From: Platynereis dumerilii
Lineage: Eukaryota; Annelida; Polychaeta; Phyllodocida; Nereididae
Length of the DNA stretch: 64,000 bases
Reading direction: 5' to 3'
Assembly (NCBI GenBank): GCA_026936325.1
Contig: JAPTHN010000019.1
Coordinates: forward strand, 13,914,253 to 13,978,252
A program made the translations under genes and the position numbers. The notes under the pieces were generated by a model. It ran no database searches. It saw only the letters and a list, made by a program, of their open reading frames with translations, and had not been told where the DNA came from. Positions 24,327 through 35,446 of the stretch are shown piece after piece. The number at the start of each line of letters is the position of its first letter. Position 1 is the first letter of the stretch.

Positions 24327-26261
24327 TAAAGTGATAATATAAGGAATATCTGTGACAATTGCTGCTCTTGAACAAAGTCCTGTCTGATTTTAGTTCCCTT
24401 GTTTCTCCGTGGCTTTCTCCACAGGGCTGCTTAATTTTTCTGTCTCTTTTATTTCAAAGATGGAACCCTCTACAAATACAATATGTCGGCCTACAATGTC
24501 ACACATGCACACATACTAAACTTTGTCTTGAAGCTGAAACTTAACATAAAATTAAGTTTAAAGGTCGACAATGGCTTTTCTTATTTGACCTTGTCAAAAA
24601 TTTTATCTCTGCAAGCACATTAGTCGCAAACAATAGTCACTTTCATGTTATCCGATTCTTAAATGAATTTAAAGATAGAAAACAAAAAGTGCAGATTCAA
24701 ATGATTTTTTACAAGGCCACGCCTAACAGGAACATGATAAGTTTATTCTAAAGTCGATTTAAGTGAATCTCTCCTCCCAAGGTTAAAATGTTACCATTAT
24801 CCTAAGAGACAGATTTAATTCACAGCAATCACACTTTGATTTTCACATGGGCAAATGTCACAAGATATTAATAACTTGAATTATGTGTTAAATTGTTCTA
24901 TTTAAAGCAACTCATGACAATGCCTAGATAGCTGATTTGGAGAGAAATGTTTATTTGGATGCAAACTGTGCCTAGACAAAATGATACAATGGTTTACAAT
25001 TGAATTGTCCTTTTCTTTTTCTGGGAGACATGAAATCACAGAAGATTGGTAGGTGAGACATTTCTATTGATGGCTCTTACTCATAATGCCTGTAAGAAAA
25101 ATAACCATTTTCATCCATGGATCACACGGCAAATGTTGGGCTTATTCATGTCTCCGGAAGCGAAGTTTGTATCTCCCTCTTTGCACCTGCACACTTGAAA
25201 AAGTTCCATGAAACATCGACTTAAAATAAAATGTCCTTGCTCTAGAAAATGTCACATGCACTAAGGCAGCTGCCCCAATTTGGTTGCAGCTGCTAGTTTG
25301 AGAAAACATGCTGCTGGAAATGCATCATGCTTATTAACAAGGCATCCCAACATGAAGTGGGCTTGTTAAACCGTGAGCAGCAAGTTCTTCTTCAAATTGA
25401 GTTATTTTCAAGAGGTCTTCACTGCAATTTTTTAAAATTTTTATGCAGATGTTCACTTAAACTGGCCTTTATCTTCAATAGAGTTGATATGCTGTGACAG
25501 ATAGGAAATTATCACAAGTGGTAAAAAAAAAGCCAAAATGCCAATTTCTGTAGCTTTCCATTTAAACCTAAAAAAAGTCCCTCAATTACCTCATAATTGT
25601 TATTTTAACGTAGTGATAACACAGAACAGCTCGACTTGCTCCTCCTATGTAATCACATGTGCACTGTGCAGTCAGATAGTTATTCACACCTATACTATAT
25701 CAGCCAACAAAATATTTTGAATTGAAACACTGCTTGATTTCAACTGATTGGATGAAGTCTCGCTTAATCATACTGAATAAATTTATAGCCCACTTAGACT
25801 TTGTCCTCCTCCCAGCTATTGAAGTGGACAGCAACCTTCTGACAAGGCCATGGTTTCCTCTTTGCCCTGAGAACCAGCAAACAGCCAATATGTGAATCCA
25901 TGATGTGATGCCGAGTTCGATGGGATCAATTGGAACCAGGTGGCTTAATATATTATTATGCCATTCTCGGAAGCACTGACATGCTTTTAAGAGTTTCCAC
26001 ATAGTCTACTTAGTAGACTAAGTATTGGCTATATATGCATAGAATTAGAATGGTATATATAGACTCCATTTACTGTTGCGAGCATCATCAAAGTAAACTC
26101 AAATATGGCATACTGTAACAAAAAATGTTAGAACAATATGCCAAGCTGATTGCGACATGCCCAAAGTTGTATGCATCATTTCGTCCAGAATAAGATGAGT
26201 ATGACACTGTGTATCTATAATCAGGTCTTGTGGAGAAAGCAGGGGCGTAATTTTTGTGGAA

Positions 26262-26799
26262 AAGACACTAAGGATTTGATATATCATAACGAAAATATTT
26301 CAGCATGATTCTAGGTTTGTAACATTTTTCGACATTTATTGATGAAAATTTGCTATCACACCGATACTGCACAGTACAAACATTGCAATAGACAATTCCT
26401 TCATTTTATGAAAACATATTTTTGCATGGTCACAAAATAAACGATTCTGTCTTACATATGGTAGAAAACAAAGCAATTAATAGAGCAATATGATATTCCA
26501 CCCACTATGGCATGGGAATCTATCGAAATTTAATATTTCGGATAGATTTCTGTCATACAAAAGTTGGTCGAAAATGAGAACAGATTAAATGACAGCAATT
26601 TACAGTCAGTTGTTCCTAGACTTATAGCGACAAAGGCGGAAATGAGATTCAAAAAGTAATTGTATGGCTATTGCTGTTGAAAAATTTCAGTGACATAAAT
26701 GTATTCTAGGGCAATACTGCAAATAGAAATAGATATTAGCGAGCAAAAATAAGTTTCTCGCTTCCCGTAACATCAAAAAACATCAAGTAATATATATGT
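26262..26799. other. Stretch with no recognised feature
   Basis: AT-rich sequence between an array fragment and the inverted module copy. I found no terminal repeats, coding frame or match to the other modules. Confidence 0.5.
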
Positions 26800-27300
26800 G
26801 GATTACATATCCGTTACCAACACGTACTTCCTTTAAGAGCATACGTGATATTATTTTGTGATAGAACGTGATATGGAAAAGTGTTTAACAAACAAAAAGT
26901 CCCTCAAGTTAAAGATATACCAAGCATTTACTAAAGCTTGGGGATACCTAACTCAAGGTCCGTGCTTAAAAACCAAGGTCTCTGAGAAAACTCAGAATCT
27001 CTTGTAAGATATTAAAGTGTCCAAGAGCTTCTAAACAAGTCTAAAGGTCATTGGAGATAATATTGGAAATGCCACTGAATTAGTGAGGAACTACACGTTG
27101 GTGATCAGAAGGTTTCCATAATCACTATAAAGCTTCGTAAGATGGGGAAAAAGCTACTGCAGTTACCCCATTAATAAATAGCTAAGCAGTAAGTTGTTGT
27201 TGACCATCAGATAGGCTGGATTGCTTTCTCAAAATGGACACAGGAAGGCCCCGAGCAAATGCAGAACTCTCGTTGTAACCATATTAAGAGCTGAGGGTGA
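26800..27300 (-). repeat. Inverted copy of the array module (like 43490-44060)
   Basis: On the reverse strand this reads like 43560-44060: the 'atcctgcctatc' and 'gggacaactg' region (27145-27295), then the 'agagaccttggtatt' region (about 26970-27000), then sequence like 44000-44055 including 'aacttgagggactttttg'. It is closer to the 43.5 kb copy than to those in blocks 1 and 2. All the other copies I located are in the forward direction. Confidence 0.8.
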
Positions 27301-29239
27301 TGTCTCAATCTACTATTCCTAGCCAGCGAAGTTTTTCAGTGTTAATTGTATGCTGCCCGGATATAAAAAAAGTTGAAGTGATTTTCCAGTCTTTCAAATC
27401 ATTTCTACCAATAGTGGTCATCTTGAATCTCACAACACACTTCCTCCCTCCTTTTAAACAATATTTCACAAAGATAAATTGTTCATTTTCCATCATTCAA
27501 TCCCTTTGCAGACAGTTTACCTGTTTCTAAAGTCCATCTCAGTGACGACAATATATATAATTTTTGTCTTGATTCCTTCTATTTCAGGTTTTGAAATATA
27601 GGAAGATGTATACACTATTAAATTTATTTTTTTAATGCCAGTTTCACAAGATTGGACTAATAAGGAGCAGAAAATATAGCTAATATTTTATGGGTCCTTC
27701 AACTTCTGCTTTGACACAAAAGATACAGAAAGTTATTTTGCAGGAGTTGATTTTGGATCTTCCTATGTGTCCCTGGGCTTGCTTTAACAACTTAATTATT
27801 TTGCTTTAACAAAATGTATCGTAGCTTTATCAAATTTTTAATTCAACTTTTTAAAATAAGCTTTGTTTATTTGCTGTAGAGATATGCAATGTTACAGTGT
27901 CAACAAATTAATTTCCTTTTATAAATATGCATTTCCTTGTTTTTGACTTCTAATTGGACATAAAAAATATGTCTTCAAAACTGACGAAAAAAGGTTAAAC
28001 CGCTTTTTTTAAATTATGATATAATAGTCTCACATTTTTCTGACTATTGTTGTTTTGTTTTTCAGCATCATGATATGGATCTGGAGATAATCAAAACTCA
28101 AGTGAGTATCCCAAGAAACATTTATTTGACAAAAGATGCATTACAGTACATAGTGAGGCAACATGGAAAATATGTCGATGTAAGAAAGACATGACTTAAT
28201 GTTGTGGGGTCATGGCAAAACAAATATCAGACATATGATAACGACATGAGGAAAGGCAGTTTTTCAGTGTTGCAGCCCACCTCATTTTCATTAAAAAAAA
28301 TTTTCGCCACAGCCAAGATGTTTTGAGTAACCCTCAGGTACAATTTCCTATACAAAGAGAGACTTAATAAAAAGAGAAAGTGCAACTTTTTGTCTGAACA
28401 TTGTTGGCTAGGTCTGTTGGAAAGATGGTGATTAGAGAGCAGAACAAATTACAAAGAAAGAACAAAGAAGAAAATTTACAGGTAGTGAGGCAAAACACCA
28501 TTTCATTATTTTAGGAAAAGTCTTTTTACTCTCTGCCTTTCTACCATCAGTCTTCTTTTTATCATCTGATGTTTCAGCCTTCAGCTTCGGGTTGCTTTTA
28601 GAGCGTTTTCTCCCTGCCATGTCAAGACCTGGTCACAATATTTACATGTCCAATTATCGTGTGTAAAGTTTCACCTTACCTTACAAAACGTATACCAACA
28701 TATTGCTATTGGAGTGATGAAGCAAGCAATTTACAAGGCTTGATTGCTAACTAATCTGTAGGCAAATATGTATTATTCTGTTTTCACCATAAGAACAACA
28801 AGTGGAATATTATGTTTCCGATTATTTTGTTAAAAAAAAAAGTGATCCATTCTACTTTCTGCTCTATCTATATGTCTTATAAACACTTAAGCTTACATGT
28901 ACATAGTTAATTACTGCCAGACAAGAGCTAGCATGAATATTTAATGATTTTTGAAAACCAAAAAATATATATGTTGAATTGATTTTTACAAGGTTACAGC
29001 TGACACAAATAGTCTATGTAATAAGTTAATTTCAAAATCGATTTTTAAGTGAATTGCTACTCTCAAGGTTAACTTATGTTTAACATACAACTCTTAAAAA
29101 GGTGTCAAATGGCCACTCCCAACAGCTATCAAGCACCTGAAAGCTCGTTTTACAAGCTGAAGTGTTACTTGAAAAGATTGGGCCGATTTGCTGTGTATTT
29201 TCTATCTTTATTATAAATTCTCATGCGGTTCACATGGCT
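27301..29239. other. Array remnants, one weak exon candidate
   Basis: 28220-28500 is a diverged copy of 4900-5260 and 28980-29165 is a diverged copy of 10630-10830. At 28066-28101 a 36-base segment lies between a good acceptor (TTGTTTTGTTTTTCAG) and a GTGAGT donor and would encode 12 residues. It is too short to support a gene on its own. Nothing else is recognised. Confidence 0.4.
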
Positions 29240-29305
29240 TTCAGTGTATAGATTGATAGATTATAGATCAATGGATATGGCAAGTGCAGCCCTCAATCCC
29301 CTTCT
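29240..29305 (-). mobile_element. Fragment of the SINE 3' end
   Basis: A GATA-like tract followed by 'atatggcaagtgcagccct' resembles the tail-side part of the SINE at 56113-56490 over about 35 bases. Only this end is present; the tRNA-like head is missing. Confidence 0.35.
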
Positions 29306-29308
29306 GGC

Positions 29309-29522
29309 ATAGGCGTATCGGAGTGGGGGGCAGATTACCCCCCCCCCCCCAAACGTTTGGGAAACAGTAAGAGGCTAAAAAATTTGGGCAGATGATTAAA
29401 TAAAAACTACTGAAAATTAATGATTTCCAGGCAATTTAATCTGAAATGTCTATAAATATAGATTGTGATATTCGGGCAAATGTCGCTGGCCCCCCAAAAA
29501 TCGCGTGCGCCGTACGCCTATG
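29309..29522. mobile_element. ~210-bp dispersed repeat, ends CATAGGCGTA / TACGCCTATG
   Basis: The two ends are inverted repeats of 10 bp. Next to the left end is a run of C (about 29337-29350). The core from 'tttgggaaacagtaaga' to 'cgccgtacgcctatg' is repeated at 59163-59362. It has no coding capacity. No target duplication could be identified, so the class is open. Confidence 0.6.
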
Positions 29523-29759
29523 ATTTAAGTCTTCTGGTGCTCCAGACAGACCAGGGACGGACGCAGGGGAGGGATGGGGGGGATTTTTATATTTTTACAT
29601 GTTAATTTTATCCACGCACAGGTGCGTTATGTCGCGAATTATGCGTTCCGCGATGCAACAGCCAGATAGACCCCTCCACCGGAATTTTTTGGATCCTCCC
29701 CTGAGACAGACAAATTCGTGAAGCGTTTCAAATTCGTGAAGCGTTCCGTGTGATATTAA
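29523..29759. other. GC-richer stretch, no gene recognised
   Basis: It contains a G-rich tract near 29560-29582 and a short internal direct repeat ('aaattcgtgaagcgtt', 29708-29745). It lies between the small inverted-repeat element and the decayed LINE and may be part of another element that I cannot delimit. Confidence 0.3.
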
Positions 29760-29888
29760 AAATACCTGGTCAAAAATCAACAGTCTACTAAATAGGCATA
29801 GAGATAAGCAAGATTTCCAACCATATTTTGATATTTGTGGAATAAATGTCAGTGATCAGACAACTGTTTGCAATGAATTTAAAAAGTA

Positions 29889-30049
29889 CAGTGGTCCCTG
29901 CGTTATAAGACCGTCCCTTCTGCAGTCATGAAGCGGTCTCTCGTGGGGCTGCAAAATGCACTAAAAATACTACATAGTGCGGGAGGAAGGTGGTCACATA
30001 AGGCAAGGCGGTCTTACAACAGGGGGTCTTATAACGCAGGGACCACTGT
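29889..30049. mobile_element. 161-bp Tc1/mariner-type MITE inside the LINE frame
   Basis: It begins CAGTGGTCCCTGCGTTATAA and ends with the reverse complement. TA flanks both sides (29887-29888 and 30050-30051). Removing the element and one TA restores the LINE reading K-K-Y-L-S-T-N-I-G, so the insertion site is certain. Confidence 0.9.
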
Positions 30050-30919
30050 ATTTAAGTACTAATATTGGTCCGCAACTAGCACAAAACATTCAGCAAGTAG
30101 GTATTGGCTCTTTCAAAGATTATTTACAAAATGCATCTGAATCCGAATTTAACTTTCAGACACTTACTTCAGAAATTGTTATAAATGTTATCAACTCTCT
30201 CAAATCTAAGACTAGTCGGGGTTTTGATAGTAAACATGTTAAAGTTGAACTGTCAAACATTCTATCCGGCATTTTTAACCGATGTGTAGCAGAAGGTTCT
30301 TTCCTAGACCTACTTAAAAAAAGCTAGAGTTATTCCAGTGTATAAACAAAAACAGAAATATCTGTTTACCAATTACAGGCCAATTTCTATCCTACCTGGT
30401 GTATCGAAGGTCTTTGAGAGAATTATATATAACCAAATTTATGAATATTTCTCAAGAAATAATATCTTCAATAAAAGTCTGTATGGTTTCATAAAAAAAT
30501 CATTCGACTGAACATGCAACCCTTGAACTTGTTGATCGACTAACGCAAAAGATGGACAAAAATCAGCTTCCAATAAATATTTTCCTTGATCTCTCAAAGG
30601 CCTTTGATACTTTAGATCATTAAACGCTTCTTTTAAACTTAGCTATTATGGCATCAAAGGATCAGCCCTCGATTTACTATTTAACCAATTGATAGAACAC
30701 AGCAAGTTGAATATAATGACACTGTATCTGATCCATTAACTTTAAAATGTGGAGTACCCCAAGGGTCTATATTGGGACCATTGCTATTTATTATCTATAT
30801 GAATGATATTGTCAATGCTAGTAATTATTTCTTTACTCATTCTCTATGCTGATGACACCACCTTGTGTGCTACTCTTAAGTTTCCCGGAACAGTAGCGAT
30901 AATGAAATAATAAGCAATC

Positions 30920-31425
30920 GGTCAATACATTTTTTTGGAGGGCATTATGGAGTATTAATCAGTTATGGCTTGAGGGCGGAAATCATTAACTTAATGCCCG
31001 AGCCGCCAGACGAGGGCATTAAATGATTTCTGCCCGATATACCCCATAATGCTCGACAAACAAATGTTATTATCATTTTTTTATCCAGGATGAATGTTAC
31101 CTTCACTTCAAGATTCATTAACGCCCGCGCCGATTTTTTTAGTTCTTATGTCGCTATTATTGAAGCTAGCATTCGTATGCAGGAGTCAACTCGGCAGGCC
31201 AAGTTTGATAAATCTAGCGTTTAAAATTTTTCAAATTGGATGATTTTTGGCTGATTTAGCACACAAACTGACAGAAAATTGAACCGTAAATTCGATAACA
31301 TCGTCATCACGTCACTTCTGATGACGTCACGTTGCGGCATCCTACAATACACCCGGGGCCGTTAACACATGCAAAATGAGCATTAACCCACAGACAATGC
31401 CCTCTAGAATGATAATAATGAAGTA
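30920..31425. mobile_element. Fold-back/MITE-like insertion in the decayed LINE
   Basis: This ~500-bp stretch is not related to the LINE. It has GAGGGCATTATGG near 30957 and the inverted match CAATGCCCTC near 31397. A hairpin-forming region lies at 30957-31060 (GAGGGCATT copies and their complements, and 'ataatgctc'). The LINE text on both sides shares ATAATGAA(A/G)TA, a possible 9-11 bp target duplication. Exact ends are uncertain. It also holds CGTCA/TGACGTCACG motifs near 31305-31332. Confidence 0.55.
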
Positions 31426-32329
31426 TCTGCGATAAGCATTGGCTGAAGTCAAATAAGCTCTCGTTAAATGTTGCCAAAACAAAAGCAATGCTTTTTTCGG
31501 CTAGTAACAGAACAATAGCTTCCCCAGAATTATTTATTAACAACACTAAAATTGAATTTGTTAACGAATTTAAATTCCTTGGTATAGTTTTACAAAATAA
31601 TCTAAAGTGGAAAGCAGATACAGACATGATTAGTAAAAAAAATTCGAAAACACTTGGCGTTATGAAAGAACTGAAAAGGACCATACCTTTAAAAGCCTTG
31701 CTAGATATATGTAATGCACTCATATCCCCACACTTAAATTATGGGAATAGGAAGCAAAGTCAGTTATGGACGCTTCAAAAAAGTGCAGTTAGGACAATTA
31801 CAAACAGTAGATATAATTCCCACACTGACCCACTTAAAAAAAAAAAAATTCTTAAAACGAGTGACCTATGTGCACTGCATGAGCTGAAGTTTTGTGACAA
31901 ATTTGAAAATGAATTGTTACCTGAATATTTCTTAAAGCATATGTTGTCCAGCACTTCTAGAATTACCAGTAACGCCACTCGGCAATTTAATACCTTTTGC
32001 CTGCCTTCCGTGAGCCATGAATTTGCTAGACATAGTATATCTTTTGGATTTGAATTATCTGTTAGGCAAAATATATATATACACATAGTATAGATGGTTA
32101 CAAAAAATACATAAAAAATATTTTTATCAATAAATATAATTCAACTTGTAGTATACATAATTGCTACATTTGCCATAGGCAATTGTTCGGTCAGCGAAAA
32201 AAAAGAAAAGAAAAAAAAACCCTCTGCTTTATATAATGTTATTTATTTATTTTATAAACCTTGTCTACGAATAAGACAGTGTTAGGGCCCTCATCACCAG
32301 CAGTGCAAGACCTACAAATTTTATGTAGC

Positions 32330-32382
32330 CTAGGTGGCCCCTTGATAGCGATACTTGTAGGTATCATAAAGGGGTCACCTAG
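32330..32382 (+). other. 3'-UTR stem-loop of the decayed LINE
   Basis: CTAGGTGGCCCCTT (32330-32343) pairs with AAGGGGTCACCTAG (32369-32382) over 14 positions with one G-U, and GATAC/GTATC pairs in the apical part. The position and loop core (GATAGCG) match the structure at 21086-21136, while several stem pairs differ in a complementary way. Confidence 0.7.
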
Positions 32383-32490
32383 CTCATTAGTATTCTTTTT
32401 TCTTTTCTTATTATTCTGACTTTTGATTTGTATAACTAATGAGCAAATAAACGATTGAAATTGAAATTGAATTGAAATTGAAATTGACAG

Positions 32491-33299
32491 ACAGACAGGC
32501 AGATAGACAGTCAGCCAGATGCAATTCAATGAAATTCGATTCAATTGATATGGACCAAAGAATATTAAATTACATTTGGCTGGCTGCCACCAGGTGTTGA
32601 ATTGTCCACCTGCAGTTCACTACATGTCCATGTTTAACACATTCAAGTCAGTCAATACTATTACTAATGAGGGTTCTATTAACCGTTTTAACCATATTAA
32701 GCATTTGAGAGAGAGATGAAATGAAACACAGAAGATGTCGCAATTTATTGATACTATATAGGCCTAAATTCTATATAAATTTTTTAAAATACCAATCTTG
32801 TGGGTTTTTGCCTTTTGTAATAGGGTCCAAACAAGAAAAAGTTGTGATTTGGGGAAATCTCAAACGTGAATGCTGCAGTGATTCGCTCATATTAAAAAGA
32901 AGTTCCTCACAATCCAGTTTGCTAAAAACTAGTGCTTTTACCCTATAAGAAAAGGTCAAAACATACAACACTGTATACACTAAATAAATACCACATTAGT
33001 TTTTTTTAAAGTGTTCATCACGATGCCCGGCTGAATAAATTGAGTAGCAATTCATCAAAATTATACAATGGCTTCAATTGCCAGGTTATTTTCTCAAGGG
33101 AGAAATGAACTTTTAAAAGATTAATTTTATAAGTAGCATTGGAAGAGAAGTTTTTTGACAGCTGTGAAAACTGTGTCAAAATTTTAAGTTTGCGCCCCAA
33201 TGCCAGCAAGCCCTCTATAGGAGGGGACCCATCCACATTGGCATTTACAAAATGAATCAATACCAAAAATAGGAATGTTGGGCCCAATAACTTATTTTG
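32491..33299. other. No recognised feature
   Basis: A short GACA-rich stretch (32485-32515) follows the LINE tail. The rest is AT-rich with short frames only. I see no inverted repeats and no match to the array modules. Confidence 0.45.
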
Positions 33300-34911
33300 C
33301 CACGGCCCAAACTGTCGCTATTACTTGGCATCTTGTCCTTTGCTATGTCATCCATTCTCAGATACTTTATAGCTGACTTATGATGATGTCTATCAAAGTG
33401 CATTTAATTAATGGATTGGAACTTACAGACTGCCAAGTACAAGTAGGCTGATCTTCTAATGCCATTCAGTCAGCCATAAGCACACCTTATCAGGGTGCCC
33501 GCCCAGTTGCCACCTTACTGCCTCAGTTGTGCCAGGGCTATGAACTTAATGCTTTTAAGTCCTGCTGGCCTGTCCAAACCAGTTACTGGCAGCCTAAATA
33601 GTTTACGGTAAAGCTAGGCATTTGACTTGTAAAAATATTTCACTATGCACAGAATAATACTGCTCTGGCATCTGGGATAACAGCCAAGCAGCCTGCAGGT
33701 TTGCCAAGGGTCTGCCAAATAGTCATCGATTTTACTTGTTTAGAGATTGATTTTTTTGTGACAATAATGATGGTTTCCTCAACTCATCAGTTTTCTAGCC
33801 TGGGTTTTGTCCACAGAACAAAGAACAATGCAAGCATGGTTACCTTAATGACACATACATAATAGCTGTTTAACATCGTTTAATCCATATGTAGGTTGTA
33901 ACTTGTGCCAGGTATTTAAAGCCATATTTTGCAAATAACTGCCAACTTTAGCATTAGTAAAGTGTGATCCGTTGTATCGTGTCACAGCCATTTGAAAATA
34001 CCAGTCTTTTTTTATCCATGGACGTACATTTCTGACCAACATTCGACCAATCATGTCTAATCAGCAAAATTGCCATGACGGCAAACTGTTTTGAACAGCC
34101 GGAATCTGTCCTGTTTATCAAGACTGACAAATCGAAGAAGAGGAGCTTACAAGGCTCATGTTTATCTCTTAGAGACACATGGTCCAGACAAGAAACATGA
34201 AACTTTGTATGACAACACAGAAATGACATGAAAAACTAGTTCAGAGGACTATCTACAAATATATATGTGTGTCAATTTCTTTAAGAATCAGATAAATGAT
34301 GTTCAGCACACATGATGTAACAAGGCAGACAGCACTTAAATCGAATTGAAATGTTGGTCAATCGGGTTAGTTGGAAACTCTGAGGTGAGGATAGCTTTGT
34401 AATGTTAAAAAAAATCAGTATCCTTTTTTTGCAAAAGACCCAAATGCAGAGGTTGCAACTGTGGCAAATTTTACATGTCCTATTTCAAAACCTCTCTTGC
34501 CCTTGTTCTAGTTACATGTATTGTTTGTTGACTACTTTAAAATAATGTTTTATTTCCTACTTTTTTATGAGAGAAGAACCCTGTCTGCTGATAGGGAAAG
34601 AATGATTATTTATATTTTTTCAGGAAGTGTTGGGCAAATACCCTGTTTCTCGGCAAAATCTGCACGAACCGCGCACTACAGGTTTGCAAACCACAAACTA
34701 AGTATTACAACTAGACAAATATGTGGACTGAAATATTTTTTTCTTCTTAAACATACTGCACCATTACTTGAATATCCTTATTTGGCAGCATCATTCTGGT
34801 CAGGAAAAGATCAGATTGTGTATCTATAATCAAAATCTCTTGGAGAAAAACAAGGCTGTGAAGTAATCAGTAGTGAAAATTAAAGATATTAAAAGTTTCA
34901 TACATGGCCAT
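33300..34911. repeat. Diverged array segment
   Basis: 33426-34030 matches 47490-48070 ('cagtcagccataagca', 'tgcttttaagtcctgctggcctgtcc'). 34060-34262 matches 11140-11340. 34790-34911 matches 12400-12516 and runs up to the LTR element. No gene is seen. Confidence 0.75.
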
Positions 34912-35340
34912 TGTTTTACATCATGAGTTGCAGAAGTAACTTCAGATAAATAAGTCCATCAAAGCAGAGCATACATTTCCGACTCGCTTTATTGCGGTTG
35001 ACTGCAAGAAATACAAACATGTATAAGATTATCTAAGTACATACAGAAGTCTATTAATAGATATTTATATCTTCCCTTAATGAACATAATTGTAGAAATA
35101 CACACAAATATATAACTAGAGAGGAACATCACAAAATACTTACAATTTAGTATTCTCTGCATAATCACAAATTCTTGTAGTACAATCATCACAATCAAAT
35201 GTACATCCTTACAATGTGAAATCAAAGATACAACTGCCCAGTAATGAACATAGGCCAATTATAGGAAACAACAATCAGGCGTGAAATGGCACAAGTGTGA
35301 AACACAGAATTCAACAGAGAAACATTACACAGTTATTACA
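34912..35340 (-). repeat. 3' LTR of the BEL/Pao-type element
   Basis: 429 bp, the same as 37532-37960 at an offset of 2620. It follows the end of the gag-protease frame in the element's own direction. Confidence 0.9.
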
Positions 35341-35446
35341 TTCACAATCAGCTGATCAGCAGAAATGAATCCAGTCAATTCACAAAATGATCAAACAGAT
35401 CATACAGTCATTAACACTGCCCCCATTGAGGGCTGACAGTCCTCAA

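Larger units (their letters stand above)
13801..25985. repeat. Block 2 of the ~13.8 kb tandem segmental duplication
   Basis: This block is collinear with 1-10440: 13801-18350 matches 1-4565 and 21240-25985 matches 4566-10440. The gap between those parts is the LINE at 18351-21235. The block lacks the transposon of 7665-8671 and has a 15-base scar-like sequence there (24312-24326). From about 25385 onward it looks more like the paralogous stretch at 2900-3000 of the other subunit than like its direct partner near 9730, which suggests gene conversion or a recombination switch. Confidence 0.93.
21931..28500. repeat. Array subunit S4 (counterpart of S2, rearranged after ~26000)
   Basis: This subunit copies S2 through the ~215-bp module (22583-22805), the 200-bp MITE (23419-23618) and the module at 24800-25985. 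After 26000 it continues with a fragment like 3540-3660, then one like 12340-12480 (26100-26260), then an inverted module copy (26800-27300). It ends at 28220-28500 with a diverged copy of the 4900-5260 stretch, so a subunit boundary lies near 28500. Confidence 0.65.
29760..32490 (+). pseudogene. Decayed LINE related to the 18351 element
   Basis: Translated pieces follow the ORF of the 18351 LINE in order: NEFKKY / [93 protein letters not shown] and a C-terminus ending NCYICH. The frame is broken several times: near 30327, near 30505, around 30620-30730, at 30840, and around 31460. It is also interrupted by a 161-bp MITE (29889-30049) and a larger insertion (about 30920-31425). The 3' UTR ends in AATAAACGATTGAAATTGAA-type hexamers near 32440-32488. 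The 5' part of the ORF is missing. Confidence 0.88.

Noticed and set aside
34989-35258. 89-codon frame present twice (also 37609-37878)
   Set aside because: It lies wholly inside the two LTRs and is duplicated only because the LTRs are.
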